NCBI RefSeq assembly: GCF_040436345.1
Contig: NC_133236.1
Location: 17,315,466 to 17,379,465, forward strand
Reading direction: 5' to 3'
DNA length: 64,000 bases
Origin: Pagrus major
Lineage: Eukaryota > Chordata > Actinopteri > Spariformes > Sparidae
Numbering within the stretch: the first letter of the stretch is position 1; each line of letters starts with the position of its first letter. The position numbers and the translations under genes were made by a program. Positions 11,461 to 24,441 of the stretch are shown in pieces. Below the pieces are notes generated by a model, which saw nothing but the letters and a program-made list of their open reading frames with translations, was not told where the DNA came from and made no database searches.

Positions 11461-13325
11461 ATGTTTACAAAATTACAAAACTTCTCCCATCTTTCCATCG
11501 GAGGTGTAGCATCCCTAACCGTTGTGGAAATTCTCTCTCCCTCCTGTTTGTCCTGCGTGGTCCATGCATTCGGGATATGCTGAGAATTATTTTTAAATAC
11601 TGTTTGACCCACGTCTGAAGAGAGCAAAGCTTTTGGGAATAGGACAAGCGCACCATCTGTGGCATACTCCTCCATCAGCCCTCTATCTCATGAAACAGCC
11701 CGACCTCCTCCTCCTCCTCCTCTCCATTCTTGTTCCCTCTCTCTCGTTCTTCAGATTTCTTCCTTCCCAGTGTTCCTCCGTCTGTCATGGCGGCTGTCTG
11801 AACAAACAAACACGTGAGGGTCCGTGGCGAGCCAGACGGCGTGATGTGGGATTGTTTGCTCTGGTTGCTCCCGTGCGGGAGAAAGTTTTCTTAAGAGGCG
11901 CACAGAGGTCCGGAGCTCAACGGAGAGACCACAAAACAAATATTTACCCTCCTGCCTCTAGCGCCTGGGCCCTTTCCTCTCTTCGCTGGACGAGCAACGA
12001 GTGGACGGACCCAGCTTTGGTTCTGAGGAGAGGAAGTGGTTCACAGATACAGAGAGGCAACTTGTGGGCTGTGATTGGTTTTCAAGATGATTAATTATTA
12101 AAAGCTGCACATGTGATAATTGTGCCATCATGCAGCCAATCTCACACTCACACATGATTTCTTGAAAACCTGAAAGACAGAACAACAGGACTGTATCACT
12201 TTCTTTTTTTACAGTCCCTAACCTCTTTCATCAATGTGATTCCTCTGACAACCTCACCAGTCCTGCTATGCTCTTCTTCTCCTGCTTATAATCTCTACTC
12301 TCTCTATGCCTTCCTGGTACGATCAAACACAAATCAACAGATATCACGGTCCCTCCAATGCAGCCATTAGGCTCAGCCTCTATCTGAATTTAAAGTGTCT
12401 CCCCCGCCGCTCCCCTGCCTGTAAATATGCACATGTTTGACTGTGGGGTCAGCCAGGAAGACAGGAACTGGGCAGAAATGCCTACTTCCTGGAGGAGACA
12501 GGGCGCAGCAGGGGGGTTCTACCAATCATGCGTCAGCACAGAGACATTCTCGACTGCACGCCGTCACACATCAGAGATGAACAATAAAGTGGAGGGGTGA
12601 GTGAGAGGGCGCTGACAGGAAGTGGATGATTTCACTTGTTGAGGTGTGAGGCCTGTGATGAACAGATATGCAGGTGTTAATATCCTGCAGAAAGGAAATA
12701 GTTGCACGCTTTACTGACCTCCACTGAGCGCGGGGCTGTCCTCAGCCTGGCACTGAATGCTTAATGCCTGGTTCTCTTTCAGACTGTCGTCTCAGCAAGA
12801 ATGGACTAAATTCTTGACTCATTTTTAGTGGAACTATGAACATAAATGTTTTATGCCACACAGAAGAGCCACTGAAACACTCCTTTGTTTTTGTTCACCA
12901 ACATGGAGCACGCCTGGCTCTGAAAAAATAACTAGATCAAGTGTAGGACTCTAGCGCCCTCTTGTGTTGTATACGATTCATCTTTGTTTCCTGAGCACAC
13001 TGAAGCAAGAAAATCCGATGTTTGAAGTAATATTTAGGTCTGTCTTTGTAAACCAAGAAACTTCAAATGATGTTTGTGTTTCTAAGAGCTGATAGTGGAT
13101 GAAAACAAAATAAGAAAAAGCTTGTTATTGCCCCTGATACACAGTAAAGTATATCTTCTGATATACTATAGGTCATCTGTCTATCCCTCATCTACATTTG
13201 ATTGATCTTTGCATCTTGTTTCACAACTGTTGTCTTTCATAATATGATTCTTTGTCAGGTCTTATTGATATTTTTTTTAACCTTGTCTGCTCTCTGAAAT
13301 GACTTTATAGAGATTTTCTGTTCAT
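11461..13325. other. Intergenic, no gene recognised
   Basis: Moderately GC-rich between 11,600 and 12,700, with a CTC-triplet run near 11,706-11,722. Open frames at 11,442-12,185 overlap on both strands and match nothing I recognise. An unannotated transcript cannot be excluded. Confidence 0.4.
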
Positions 13326-13470
13326 GTACATTTACCCAAGCACTTAAATACAATTTCAATGTACTTGTATTTACATTTTGTTTAACTTTATGTCTGCTCC
13401 ACTACACCTGAGAGGCAATATGTTGTACTTTTTACTCCACTACATTTACCAGACAAGTTTCAGATTACAA
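13326..13470. repeat. Dispersed repeat fragment (acttgag-type)
   Basis: TGTACTTGTATTTACATTTTG followed by CTCCACTACA resembles the tail of the fish element whose other end reads GGTGGAAGNAGTATTCAGATC. Similar fragments lie at 15,129, 18,050, 18,535, 42,583 and 48,385. Confidence 0.45.
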
Positions 13471-14225
13471 CTGGTCATACCCTTCCTACCCAGTGAAAAC
13501 CATTTATCTCCACATTTGGTGATTTTGAATTTTTCTGATAAAATTGATGGATTAAATGTTCCTTTACATTCTTATGGTGAACTAATTAAAAACCCTCTCT
13601 GATTAGCTGGAAAATGCATTGTCACAACACTGGTTGTTTTTCTGAGCTAATGAAAGAGTTCTAGGTATGCAGGGGTCTCATTGACAGTGACACTACAACA
13701 TATATGATGATCTTATGGGATATGAGGCATTGCTGTAGATTAAACTACTCATGTTAAATGTTAAGTGTATCAGACTCCAGGCAGGCAAATAGTGGGACAA
13801 AAAGTGAGCTTTAATTAAAAGGTGGTAATCTAAAGTCCAAAGTCCAAAATACAAGCAACAAATCTGACAAAACAGGCAGGAGCAAAACCAAAGAAAAGTG
13901 GGAAACACAGAAAAACTTAAAGACGTAGACCGCAATGAAGCTCAGGGAACACAGGCAGGATTGCAAAAAACACAAAGCAGAAACCACGAGGAGCAAACAC
14001 AGGGAACTAAACATGCGAACTGCCAACAGAAAGAGGAAAAACACAGTGACTGAATGCTCAGGTGGCTATTCAGGGACAGGTGAAACTAATCAGGACAATC
14101 ACAAGGGAGGGAAACCATGAAGAAATACAGGAAGTGACACAACATGACACGTGACACATGACACATTTAATATATAAGTCTGATATGTTGTATTTTATTA
14201 TCATTTTTTGTAAATATTTTATCCC
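13471..14225. other. Intergenic; possible repeat at 13,755-14,165
   Basis: The interval 13,755-14,165 is purine-rich with AGTCCAAAGTCCAAAATACA, CACGAGGAGCAAACACAGGGA and a terminal TGACACATGACACAT, reminiscent of a dispersed fish element or solo terminal repeat in reverse orientation. Not certain. No gene recognised. Confidence 0.35.
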
Positions 14226-14405
14226 TTGAGGACCCGGTGGCCCAGTGTTTAGAGCCACCCTTCTTGTGATGGTGTGAACGACTCTGGTTCAGTTCTAGCA
14301 GGGGACCTTTGTTGCATAACGTCTCCCTCACTCTCTCCCCTTGTTTCTTTTTTGTCTCTATCAAATTTTTAAAAAAATAATTAAAAATATAAAAGAACAT
14401 GGAAC
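14226..14405 (+). mobile_element. tRNA-derived SINE
   Basis: The head GGTGGCCCAGTGTTTAGAG works as an A-box region, and CTGGTTCAGTTCTAG is a decayed B-box. It is followed by GCAGGGGACCTTTGTTGCAT and a CT-rich body ending in an A-rich tail. This order is diagnostic of a widespread teleost SINE. Confidence 0.75.
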
Positions 14406-14654
14406 CATTTGGTCCCATGACTTGCTGAGACATGACACCACAATGTCAACATATGGCTAAAGGTGTTTCTGTTCCTTCTAATAATAAGCAACCTCACAGT
14501 AGTCCCATCATGGATATGGACCATTTGTGTTTTCAATGTTTGTGAAACTAGTTGCTGTGTGCCATTATACTTTACTAACTGTTTATATTATAATGAAGCA
14601 GAAATGCTTCCAGCAGTGGCAGTGGACACCAGAGAGTTAATTTACATGGAACTT

Positions 14655-14915
14655 GAAATAACCTGAGCTGGATTCCTGGGGCACTGGCGGTGTTTTTCTC
14701 CACTGGGATTCGTCCTTCAACCACAGAATCAAGGTTCAAGTCTTTGCCTGGTGGAGTCCTGCTGATTTGTCCTTTCAGCAAGACGCTGAATCTCTTTATC
14801 TCCAGGGAGGCCGTTCTGTAATTAATCCTGACCCCGAGTCACCCCAGAGGATTGTGAACAAGAGGAGAGCCTCCCTACTGGGATCAATAAAGTACCTTAA
14901 GGTTAAAGAAAATAT
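14655..14915 (+). mobile_element. tRNA-derived SINE, second family
   Basis: B-box-like GGTTCAAGTC at 14,734 is followed by TTTCAGCAAGACGCTGAATC and, at the 3' end, CTACTGGGATCAATAAAGTA at about 14,876-14,895, a common fish SINE/LINE-partner tail. It lies about 250 bases after the preceding SINE. Confidence 0.7.
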
Positions 14916-15128
14916 GTCCGTACAGCAGCAGGTAGCTGTTTCCACCACTAGGTGTCAGCTCGGTTTTACTGTAAAACTGCAGAGGCGGTGGAATCACTGC
15001 TTTAAGCACACAAGGGATATTTTGCTCTACATTCAGTGCAATGACACTTTAGCAGGTGTTGTTTGATAATAACAGAGGTTTTTATCTTTCTTTTTTTTTG
15101 CTTTTCTTTGTCTGCAATCACTGTATGT

Positions 15129-15300
15129 CCGGTGGTGGAGGAAGTATTCAAATCCTTTACTTGAGTACTAATAACACACTGTAAAAATACTCCGTTACAA
15201 GTTAAAGTACTGCATGCAAAATGTTTAATGTATGCAAGTATTATCAGAAAAAAGTAGTCAAATTATGAAAAGTGAAAGTGATCAGAAAAATGTTCCCTGC
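15129..15300 (+). repeat. Dispersed repeat fragment (acttgag-type)
   Basis: Begins GGTGGTGGAGGAAGTATTCA and continues AATCCTTTACTTGAGTAC, with TAAAAATACTCCGTTACAAG further in. A probable matching far end is near 15,830-15,875 (AATAGTACTTGAGTGGATG). Confidence 0.6.
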
Positions 15301-15364
15301 GCCTGTTTTACTATTATAAAGACTTATTACATCGTATATATCTTTTAATTATTTTGTGTCATCA

Positions 15365-15650
15365 ACAACTAATGATGATTTTTTTTCATTATGGATGAAT
15401 CTGCTCATTATTTTGATTGTTTGGGTATAAAAAAATCCAATAATAGTGAAAATTGTTGTCACAATCACCCAGAGCTTCAAGTGACATCTTCATATTGTTT
15501 GTTTAATGAAATTATTTTAAATAATTACAAGGAAAATGTTGCAAAACCTCAGATTTGAGACGCTGGAATCATGAAATGAGTTTGAATGAAAATGACTTTC
15601 TGTCAATCGACTCATCGATTAATCAAGAAATTGTTTCAGCTGTGTTTGTA
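15365..15650 (+). repeat. Dispersed repeat, ATCGATTAATC family
   Basis: Reads from AACTAATGATGATT through CCCAGAGCTTCAAGTGACATC to CTCATCGATTAATC near 15,611-15,624. A second copy in the same orientation is at 57,822-58,065. Confidence 0.6.
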
Positions 15651-15980
15651 CACTTTTGTTTAGTTTAATTTAGTACAAATCAATATATTTTAGAGGATCT
15701 TCATATGTATTGTGGTTTGAACGCAAATTTGGAATCTATTGTCTAAAGATGACTTATTACTTGCTAAATAAAAAAAAATATAAATGTAGTGAAGTAAAAA
15801 CAACAAGTCCCTCTAAACTTGAATGAAAAGAAAATACTTGAATAGTACTTGAGTGGATGTACTTTGTTAGATGCCTCATATTGCATGCTTAATCACCAAA
15901 AACTGTATTAGTAAAAGATATTACTTTATGTAATACATTTTTCTTTAATCTATGTAAAGATCTTCTAAATGTTAGATTCC

Positions 15981-16456
15981 TTTAAAGGGTAACTCTGCTC
16001 ATTTTAAACATTAAAGTGGGTTTACAGGGCTTGGGGACAACTGTCTATGTGAAAAAATTAGTATAAAGCCTTTTAAGGCCAGAGGAAGCTGAATGTAATC
16101 ACACAAATTGCCTCCAGTGATGTCACTTAGTGGCAATGTTGCATTGTGGGTAATGTAGGCATCAGGTTTTGTAAAAGAATGCAAGGGATTTAAAAATATA
16201 TATCACTGATTCTGCTGTATCAATTTTGATCTTTTGTTTTAAAAACTTTCCATAATGTGTCTGCCAAAACCTGTTGCCTACATTACCCACAATGCAACTA
16301 AGCCATGGAGTGACATCACTGGAGGCAGTTCATCAGATTACTTGCAGCTTCCTCTGGAGCCACAAAAGGCTTCATACTACTTTTTTCACATGCAGTAGAA
16401 CTCCCCAAGACCTGTAAACACACTTTAATGTGAAAATTGGTGGAGTTACCCTTTAA
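15981..16456. mobile_element. Long foldback MITE, copy A
   Basis: The 476-bp element starts TTTAAAGGGTAACTC and ends GAGTTACCCTTTAAA. Its two arms, each close to 190 bases, are imperfect inverted copies, for example GCATTGTGGGTAATGTAGGC near 16,141 against GCCTACATTACCCACAATGC near 16,276. About 100 bases form the loop. There is no coding capacity. Copy B is at 58,066-58,540. Confidence 0.85.
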
Positions 16457-19400
16457 ACAGATGTGACATTAACTTAATTATCAGCACTGAAAACAAAAGA
16501 CAAAAAGTTGTTTATTGTAAATTATGATTTGCCGTACATGACTTTTTGTTTTTATTATATAAATCAACATGTTTGTATTAATATAAATATATTTATGAGA
16601 AGCAGCGGCCTATATTTAGATGCAGGTAGCAATCAGTAGCTGACGGGTTTCTGTTTCTTCTAATCAGGAGCCATTTTTATTTAATAGACAGGTAATCAGT
16701 GCAGACAACATTTATTATCACCTGATTAACAGCACTGTCTATCAAACAGAAACTTAACAATCTCCTCTCAGCATAATTAACATGAATCATAGTTTAAAAA
16801 AAAGAAGAAGCTATCAATATTGTGAAGCAAGAAAGAAAACAGGTTAAACATTATGATACTTGTCTTTGTCTGATAAAAGAACAGGTGGTGGCATTATGTA
16901 TTCTCCAATAAGACACACAGTGTGATTATTCTGCATACTTTTGGATCCAGCACAGCATGTGTTACACTGCCACAATCACATTCTCATTCATAATTAAAGG
17001 GAAAAAAACACATGCCCTCGTTTACTCCATGTTTCCTGTTGTCGGGTACACGATGTCTGGGTGTTCTCTCGGAGACTTCCCCCGTCTCCCCGGGAGCCAG
17101 TGCCCGTCAGACCGTTTTTAGGCAAAGAGGCCGCTAAGGAAGGGCTGTCAGCGGATATGGATGTTTCCAGAGCTCATTAAAGGCCTGTCTGCTGCATGCC
17201 AGGCTCTGGGAGACAGAGCCGGAGATAGAAAGCAACATCATAAAGGAATTCCATCCATCATGTTCCTCCGTGACATTAATATCTGTCACGCACCTCTGAC
17301 AGTGTTATACTGCACCCCTGGAGTGAGACATCTTTCTATCATAGAGTTGCAACGCAAGCCAAGAGGGAGTGAGAGAGTGTGTGTGTGTCTTCATGTTAAT
17401 GTGCATATGTCTCTGTGTACTTACATTTGTTTGAAGGAGAGAGGTTTATGGATGTATTACCCCCTTTGCCTTGTTCCTGTTATAAAACATTGACTGCTGC
17501 AAGACTATGTGCTTTTTCCCAGTAGAAAAGCTTCAGTAGTATTCTGCACAGAGGCGGCGTTTTCAACACACAAACCACTTCGGGCTGTTGAACCAAATGT
17601 GGAATTTGGAGCAGTACAGTGGGATGTTTACATTGAGATGATTCATAATGCGCAATATCAGGGTGAAGCAGCAATATTGAGGTGAAAGTGCTGTGCTCAG
17701 CACATCGTGGATTTAAATGCGAGTCCTTGCTGTAGGACGTGCCAACCCCATGTCCTGCCTCTTCGCCGAGTTGTGTGTGAAGCAGGAATGTCCTGAAATT
17801 ATCCCCTTAATTCTTTCTCACTGAGACTTGCTTGATTCCCAGAGGAGAGATTCACTTCTGCATGACTTCACAGCTTTGCCTCTGCCTCGCAGGGATTCTG
17901 TTGCTTGCTCAAGGACACATCAGCAGCAGCAACTTGGATGAAGGACTGTTTTGCTGTTTACTTTGCCACCCTTGCAGTCAAATAGGAAGAACATAAATAA
18001 TCCAAACATGCATCACACTTTGGAAAAGTATGTTTTAGCTGCATTACACTGTGAAGCCATTCAGATCCTTTACTTAAGCAGAAGTTGTAATATCACAATG
18101 TGAAATTACTTAAGTGTAAGTGTGTGTAGTCTTAGCTAACTTCCTGTCCTTTCTACGTCACCACACTTGCACGACTCCTTTCCTTTATTGCGAGGCTGCT
18201 CTCTTTGCCTCTTTCTTCTTCAAGCGTGTTTCATCACTTGGCCTGTTTGGCAGTATAAACCATCACTGGCAGCGCTGGAATTTGTAGCTTTCCCTGATTT
18301 GTTGCCAGTGTCAGTACCAGAAGTCTGCGTGTTCACGAGCAGACAGGATCGTGTCTTTATAGAGTTCTCTGTCCTGATTGGATAAAGTGTGCAGGGATAC
18401 CAGAACATTGTCTTCTCTTTTACTGCATGAGAAGGGGGAGGAGAGACATCGATTACCGACCAAACATTTTATGGCAGTGATTACTGTTGGAATATGGAGA
18501 TATTTAACACTTATTCTAATAAAATTAGATCCCTTGCAGCAACTTTAATTACAAGTCAAAGCCCTGCATTCAAAATTTTACCGAACTAAATGCACATACA
18601 TATTAGGGTAGAGCAAGATGTTTTCACATGCTTCAATTCCCATTCTCATGATGAGGAAAAATTCTGAAGTTTATTTATTCACGTTTATAATTTTTTATTT
18701 ATTTATACATATATGGTGTAATCAGAGGATCCGCAAACCTAAAGATCCCAAACTGATTTAAAAAAACGTTATTATTTCAAAGCATGTCACATGTTATCAA
18801 TTACTGTATTCCAACATTTTAACCTTTTTTGAAATTGTCTGCTCTTCTTTCTTTAATTATTGAGGCACTCTGAGATGTATTCTCGTAATGAAAGCTGGCA
18901 TCATTTGACATTTAAGTCCAACAACAGGTCAATAAATTAAACATCGATGGTGGGTAAACAAATTGCCTGTGAGCTGTGCTGCTTCTTGGCAGAAGTATCT
19001 ACAGTATCTGAGCCCAGGCTATTACCCTTATACTCCTCCGGTAATGCTCCTCTGATTGAAATCAGGCATTGAGGAATACAGTTCACATTCACATTATGGG
19101 ATTATTAGACGCTTTATTCCCCCTGTGCCAAACATCAAGTCTCCATTTGAACCTTTGCTCTCTGTCTCTTTCTCCGCGGATCATAACCAGACTCAGCAGT
19201 TTTGACCTGAATAATCAGCCAATAAAACTGTAAATCAAGCTGCCGTGGATGGCTTTTCAATTGCACGCTGGTTAACCCCCAAGCAGATCCATTTTACTAT
19301 GGAGATAGCTCACACTGAGGCCAGAGCGTAAAAGACTATGAGTTGTGATCATCACTGAGCATTCTGTATTTTTTCAGTATCTTTTGCTCTTATTTCGTAG

Positions 19401-19588
19401 TTGTGTATATTGCCTGCTGCATCAATTCAAGAAAGACTTTATAAGGTTACACATATTAACCATTAGCTGGCAGCTTTTTAGCACACATATTACTAATTCT
19501 AATTCACCAGTGGGACATTTATTAACCCAAACTGGTTCTATTAGTGAATTAGCTTTGGGCTACACCTCACAAATGTAAGATTTCTGTA
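16457..19588. other. Intergenic; small repeat fragments only
   Basis: Contains acttgag-type scraps at 18,050-18,125 and 18,535-18,600. Sequence at 17,030-17,300 is more GC-rich and less repetitive than its surroundings and could be a conserved non-coding element, but nothing in the sequence alone proves it. No exon recognised. Confidence 0.4.
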
Positions 19589-19733
19589 GTAAAGGTCCAA
19601 TATCTAAGATAGTTGATTGTTTCTGATGCTTTTGGTTGGTGGCCAGTCTGACCTACCAACCCAAAGCGTCAGTATTTGATGAGTTGGGGATGAGAGGCAA
19701 CAATCAACTGTCTAACAAATTGGACCTTTAAAA
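19589..19733. mobile_element. Small hairpin MITE
   Basis: The outer arms are TAAAGGTCCAA (19,590) and TTGGACCTTTA (ending 19,730). An inner stem pairs GATGCTTTTGGTTGGT with ACCAACCCAAAGCGTC. The whole element is about 145 bases and folds into one long hairpin. Confidence 0.75.
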
Positions 19734-22247
19734 TGTCTAAACACAACTAGACCTTTATTATATATATTGTTGAGTTATTCATAATGTTCAAGCTAGGAGA
19801 AATCCACAAGTTTATTGAAGGGAATGGTGCGTTTCTTTTGGTCAGTTGTCGCTAAAACTGCCGGGATAGAGTCAAAGACTGAAGGAAGGAAGACAGAATA
19901 CAACTAAACATAACGTGAAAAAAACAAAAACATTACCTCATCCATAAACATTTGTGCCTGAGTCACGTCAGATGGATTTTCTTTACCACAAATGGTGGTT
20001 GTTTAACTGCGTATTCACCACCAGCATTTGTGTTTACTTGCATTGCTGGCTGGAGTGTTTATTCGCCTTAAACAGACAGATTACTTTCCTGTACTTTAGC
20101 TGTAGGTTAGGAGGCAATGTCATGCAGAGGATGTGTGTCTCTGTGTCAAACACTAGACTCAGCACTCACCAGAGAACCCGGTTCTCTCTCTTCTTTTTCC
20201 CCTCTGAACAAAATGTATTTTGTTTTGTTTTGACACTACCACCTTATAAGACCTGAGCAAAACATCTTAAGTTCATAGTTCATGTATAAGTATTTCCTTA
20301 CTTATTATCAATGAGCAGTAATTAAGAGGTTATTGAGGGAAATCGCTTAGATAATGGCCAGGTAGTTGTGCAATATGATCATGCTGAATAGGGTATTAAA
20401 GACTTCTTGAATGACTAATAGAGACACAATATGCCACTAATTGGTTTATTCATAAGCAACTTGTTAATGGTGATTGTGTGTATCCTAATACATTCCCGAA
20501 TTTCCATCAGTTTTCTGAACTGAACCTGTGCCTGTTTGAGCTTTTTAAGTAACTTCTGAAGGATTTACTTTGTGAACATCTCTTCTCTCTCTCTGTCTCT
20601 TACTCCCTCCATATTTCCTTAGATTGCTGCAGCAGCAGTAGAGCGCTCACTGGTTCTGACAGGGCTCTCCTTGGACCTCTCCTCCGGGCCATTTGTCAGC
20701 AGGCGAGCCCCGCGCAACAGAGTACAGATTGGCAGTTGACTGTAACAGCGTTCAGTGTGAGCGAGCATAGGCACCGTAGGGGCTGCGAATGAGAAATAAT
20801 ACAGAGCCGAGCTGAGTAAACATGATCCTGCAGCGTAATGAATCAGTTCATAACACTTCCTTGACAACAGAAGCCTGTCGGGTATAAATGAAAACACATG
20901 CATAAATATTCTCCCTGGTTAATATTTTATCAGCTACACCCGCCCTGCATCCACATGAAACACCACAAAGTGATGAACCAGCATCCATCTCAACGGTGAC
21001 CATATGTTGTTCCACATTTCTTCTTCACTGTTTGTGAGTTCAGTGTGTGGCACAGCTTGTTTTCCACAACTCTCTCCTTCCAGCGCAATTAATCATAATT
21101 TCAACCATAACACGAGTGGAAAAAACACCTTAATTCTCCCGAGTGTTGTTTTGTTTGCACCCTTGAAACTCCTCCAGCAAAAAAGGTTTCATTAAACACC
21201 CGTTCTGTAGCAGGATGCCTAAATCACAGCTGGTGTAAAAGCTTAGGTGACTAGTGTTTTCATAGATGAGAAAGGAGATATGTGGTTCTAATTAGACTAA
21301 CGGCTATCTCAGCGGACCTCCTGTCACTGCGTGTGCCCAAACGCTCTCTTTAATTACTCGCAGAGAAAAGAGGATGTCAAGTGAAAATAGCAAGTAGGCT
21401 CCGTGCAAGACGCGCTGGATGATTTCTGCTGTGGGGCAGCGGAGATTCACGCCACAGCACAGGGAAGGATTCTTTAGACGTGCAATCGATCACAGAGAGC
21501 TGAATGCAGCTTTGAAAGAGTAACTGTGGTAGCAGCAGTAAAAAGGTTTTTGACAGGACCATGAAACTTCCCCAGTTGATTACTTACATTAAGTAAATGT
21601 TAAATTGTATGTTTATTGTATAAGAATAAGATAAAAATTTGACTAGTTATAATGATGAAACTTCCCAAATGCATTACTTACATTGAGACAGTTGTTTTTC
21701 TATTTCTTTTTCGCTCTCCTCTCTGTAAAGTTACTTTCCTGAAGTAGAGTACACTCCCATCCAGCTCAAATCGGCAGACAACATTAGAGAACACTCGAAA
21801 ACGAAGTTCAGCTCTGCAGATCACTGCTGCAGTCAGGTTGATAAACAGGAGTGAAGATAAATCCATTTTTTTATCCCAAAAGTTTAACAGTAATCTCTGA
21901 GGTCTCCTCCCATCGGTGAACTGTTCCGGATATGAGCAGAATCCAAAGTATCTCCAGGTGTTTCGTTCTCCGGAGGGTCTGACTCTAATCCAGACTCTTT
22001 AGCCGGCTCCGCCCAGCAAAGCAACACTCTGCAAACATCTTTTGTTTTGTTTAGATAGACAGCCCCCTAGCGGCACAAGTAGGCCATTGTACGTTTGAAT
22101 ATGCAAATGAGAATATCTAATTAAATACTGTTTAATCTCCAGAACAGTTAATAAACAGGAGTGAAGTCTGGTCAGTTTCCATCCACTAGTCTTCAAGATG
22201 TTATGAAAATCTCAAAATTGGCATGAATTCTCAGTTGGTTGCTGCAC
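19734..22247. other. Intergenic, no gene recognised
   Basis: The phrase TAAACAGGAGTGAAG occurs twice (about 21,842 and 22,151), suggesting an old duplicated or inserted segment between 21,690 and 22,240. Otherwise nothing recognisable. Confidence 0.4.
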
Positions 22248-22680
22248 CAGTCTGCTGAAATGTCTCAACAACTATTGGATGTATTGTTATGAAATCTTGT
22301 AGAGACATTCATGATAAATCCTGATGACTCGGGTGATTTCCTGATGTTTCCTATAGCGCCATCATGAGGCTGACATTTGTGGGTGTGAGTGAAATGTCTC
22401 TGTGTGGATGGATTGCTATGACATTTTGGTTCACACATTAATGTCCCCTGCAGGATGAATTGTAATCAATTCCCTGGCTTTTATTTTTGCAACATTTTAG
22501 ATTAAGACCCAACACCTGCAAAATTAATGACATTCCCGTCAGCCTCAGATGAGCTTTGCGTATCGTGCTAATTAGGTAAAATAAGATGGTGGACACGGTA
22601 CCTGCTTAACATCAACATGCAGCTCCACTGTATGAGCTGCTGTCATGGCTGTAGAGATGCTGTAGAAACTAACATCCACC
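22248..22680 (+). repeat. Dispersed teleost repeat, near full-length
   Basis: Reads TGTCTCAACAACTATTGGATG, then CATTCATGATAAATCC, TAGCGCCATCATGAGG, CCTGCAAAATTAATGACATT and CATGGCTGTAGA, the successive landmarks of a very abundant fish repeat. An antisense fragment of its 3' part is at 29,195-29,385. Confidence 0.65.
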
Positions 22681-23126
22681 ATGGCTTCAGACTATTTGTG
22701 CAAAGCATGTGCATTTCCACTCAGTTTTGATGATACCGTTTGCTTTTTTTGGCAATAATTTAAAACAAACAAATTTCATCACCATGATGCAAAGCTCCAT
22801 GTGGATATAATGCAGCACCTGTGTTTGCAGCCTGCTTTTGGAAAACAAGCGTGGAGATTTTGCATTCTGACAAATGATGGGAGAAACCTTGTGTGCTCTG
22901 ACGCACCTGTGGCACATCATGATTACCCGCAAGCCCCAGAATTGTAAGCGAGAGCGAGAGGTACACAGACTCCTCCACACTGGGAGAAACCAGACAGAAA
23001 GAAAGAAAGAAAAAAGAAAGAAAGCGGGAGAGACGGACAAACTAACACAAACTTGATGTTTTCTCAGGGAGAGGAACAAGACAACACTGCATTCTTTGGC
23101 TTGTTGGTGGGTCGCACACCTCCTCA
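22681..23126. other. Intergenic, includes GAAA microsatellite
   Basis: A GAAA-type run occupies about 22,995-23,025. No exon recognised. Confidence 0.5.
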
Positions 23127-23140
23127 GTTACCATGGTAAC
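23127..23140. promoter_or_regulatory. Perfect RFX X-box palindrome
   Basis: GTTACCATGGTAAC is an exact 14-base palindrome fitting the RFX-family X-box consensus GTNRCC-N0-3-RGYAAC with a two-base spacer. RFX factors drive ciliary and some neural genes. About 95 bases downstream is TGACGTATAAG, a CRE-like half-site overlapping a TATA-like TATAAG. Together they could mark an enhancer or the promoter of an unseen transcript; no exon was identified. Confidence 0.5.
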
Positions 23141-24440
23141 AGCCGTCCCCGTGGAGAAGGTTTCCGGCTCAATCCCGGAGGCCAATGTTTGATTGAATGG
23201 TTGTCAGGATGCAAGACGAATGATGACGTATAAGAGCCTGCACTGTCTGACACACTTCACACAGAGGCACAGTTAAGAGCAATAAAAGGTTTGTGTGTGT
23301 GTGTGTGTACGCAAGTACAGAAGTGTGTGTATGAAGCATGTATTAAAGAGTGGGTCACTGGGGGGTCTAGAAGGATTTTTACCGGCCTGAGAAAAATATC
23401 AATGAGTCCTCACACTCGAGCTCCCCATCAGCTGGACATACACATATGCATATTTCATGGCATGGATTCTGTGGGACTTTACGTGTGCATCAATACAGTT
23501 ACCCATCGCTGTGTGTGCATGTCTGTCTTGTGATGCAGGTATTAAAATGACTGCAACATTTACACCGTTGTACTGGTTGCAGCTTTCAGTACTCGAGTTG
23601 GTTGGGCTTGGTGTGCCGAGACAGCTTGCACACGACTCTGGTACCATGTGGTATGAGACTGTAATCCATTACCTGGAGGATAATAGGCTAGAGGAGGGGA
23701 CTAAGACAGCAAAACACACCAGAAACCAGACCATGTAGTAGATTCAGTCCCAATCTGCATGTGCAAAAGACACAATAATACCTTTGAGCATTGACGGGCA
23801 AAGGTTCACAAAATACCCTTCTGCAAATTGAAAAGGGATTGCTGTCATTTCTGGTAACAGCCCGAATTGTTCTCATGTTTCCTGCCAACTTCTTGCGTCC
23901 ACCAGTAATAAGCAATCCAAATAAATGAGAAACAAGATATCAGTAGGTGAACATTTTGTGCAAGCTGAAGATGTGCCAGACACAGATAGCTGCATTTAAA
24001 AGGCACATTATCAAAAATCTGTGCTATGTCTTTCTTGCCTTTTTTTGCAATGAAGTGAAGTTCATTTCCAGTGATAATTAAACCCTCACCACGTTTTCAT
24101 CTTCTTACCTCTTTACTTTACATAAATTATCCTCAGGCCACTTTCTACTGCATTGGATTTAAACAGTTGGAAGCTGAAGACAAGGCAGAGAAAATAGACT
24201 TTTCAGTTCGTGGTTATTATCAAACTATCTGCCCAAACTATAGGCACATATGGAAATTCATTAAGGCACTTTAAACTCTCAGGTAAACATTATGTCAATG
24301 CAACATGCAATTCTCTTTTTTAAAACAGTAATCAGCTGTTAAAGGTTGTGATGACTCTCTGGCTAACATCCAGGAACACCGCCGCCAGCAGTTACAACCA
24401 AAAACAATCACTGGCAAAACAAAACAGTCCGAATCTACAT
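23141..24440. other. Intergenic; GT microsatellite, possible promoter
   Basis: TGACGTATAAG lies at about 23,225-23,235 and a GT run at about 23,292-23,308. No exon downstream could be recognised. Confidence 0.35.
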
Positions 24441-24441
24441 A

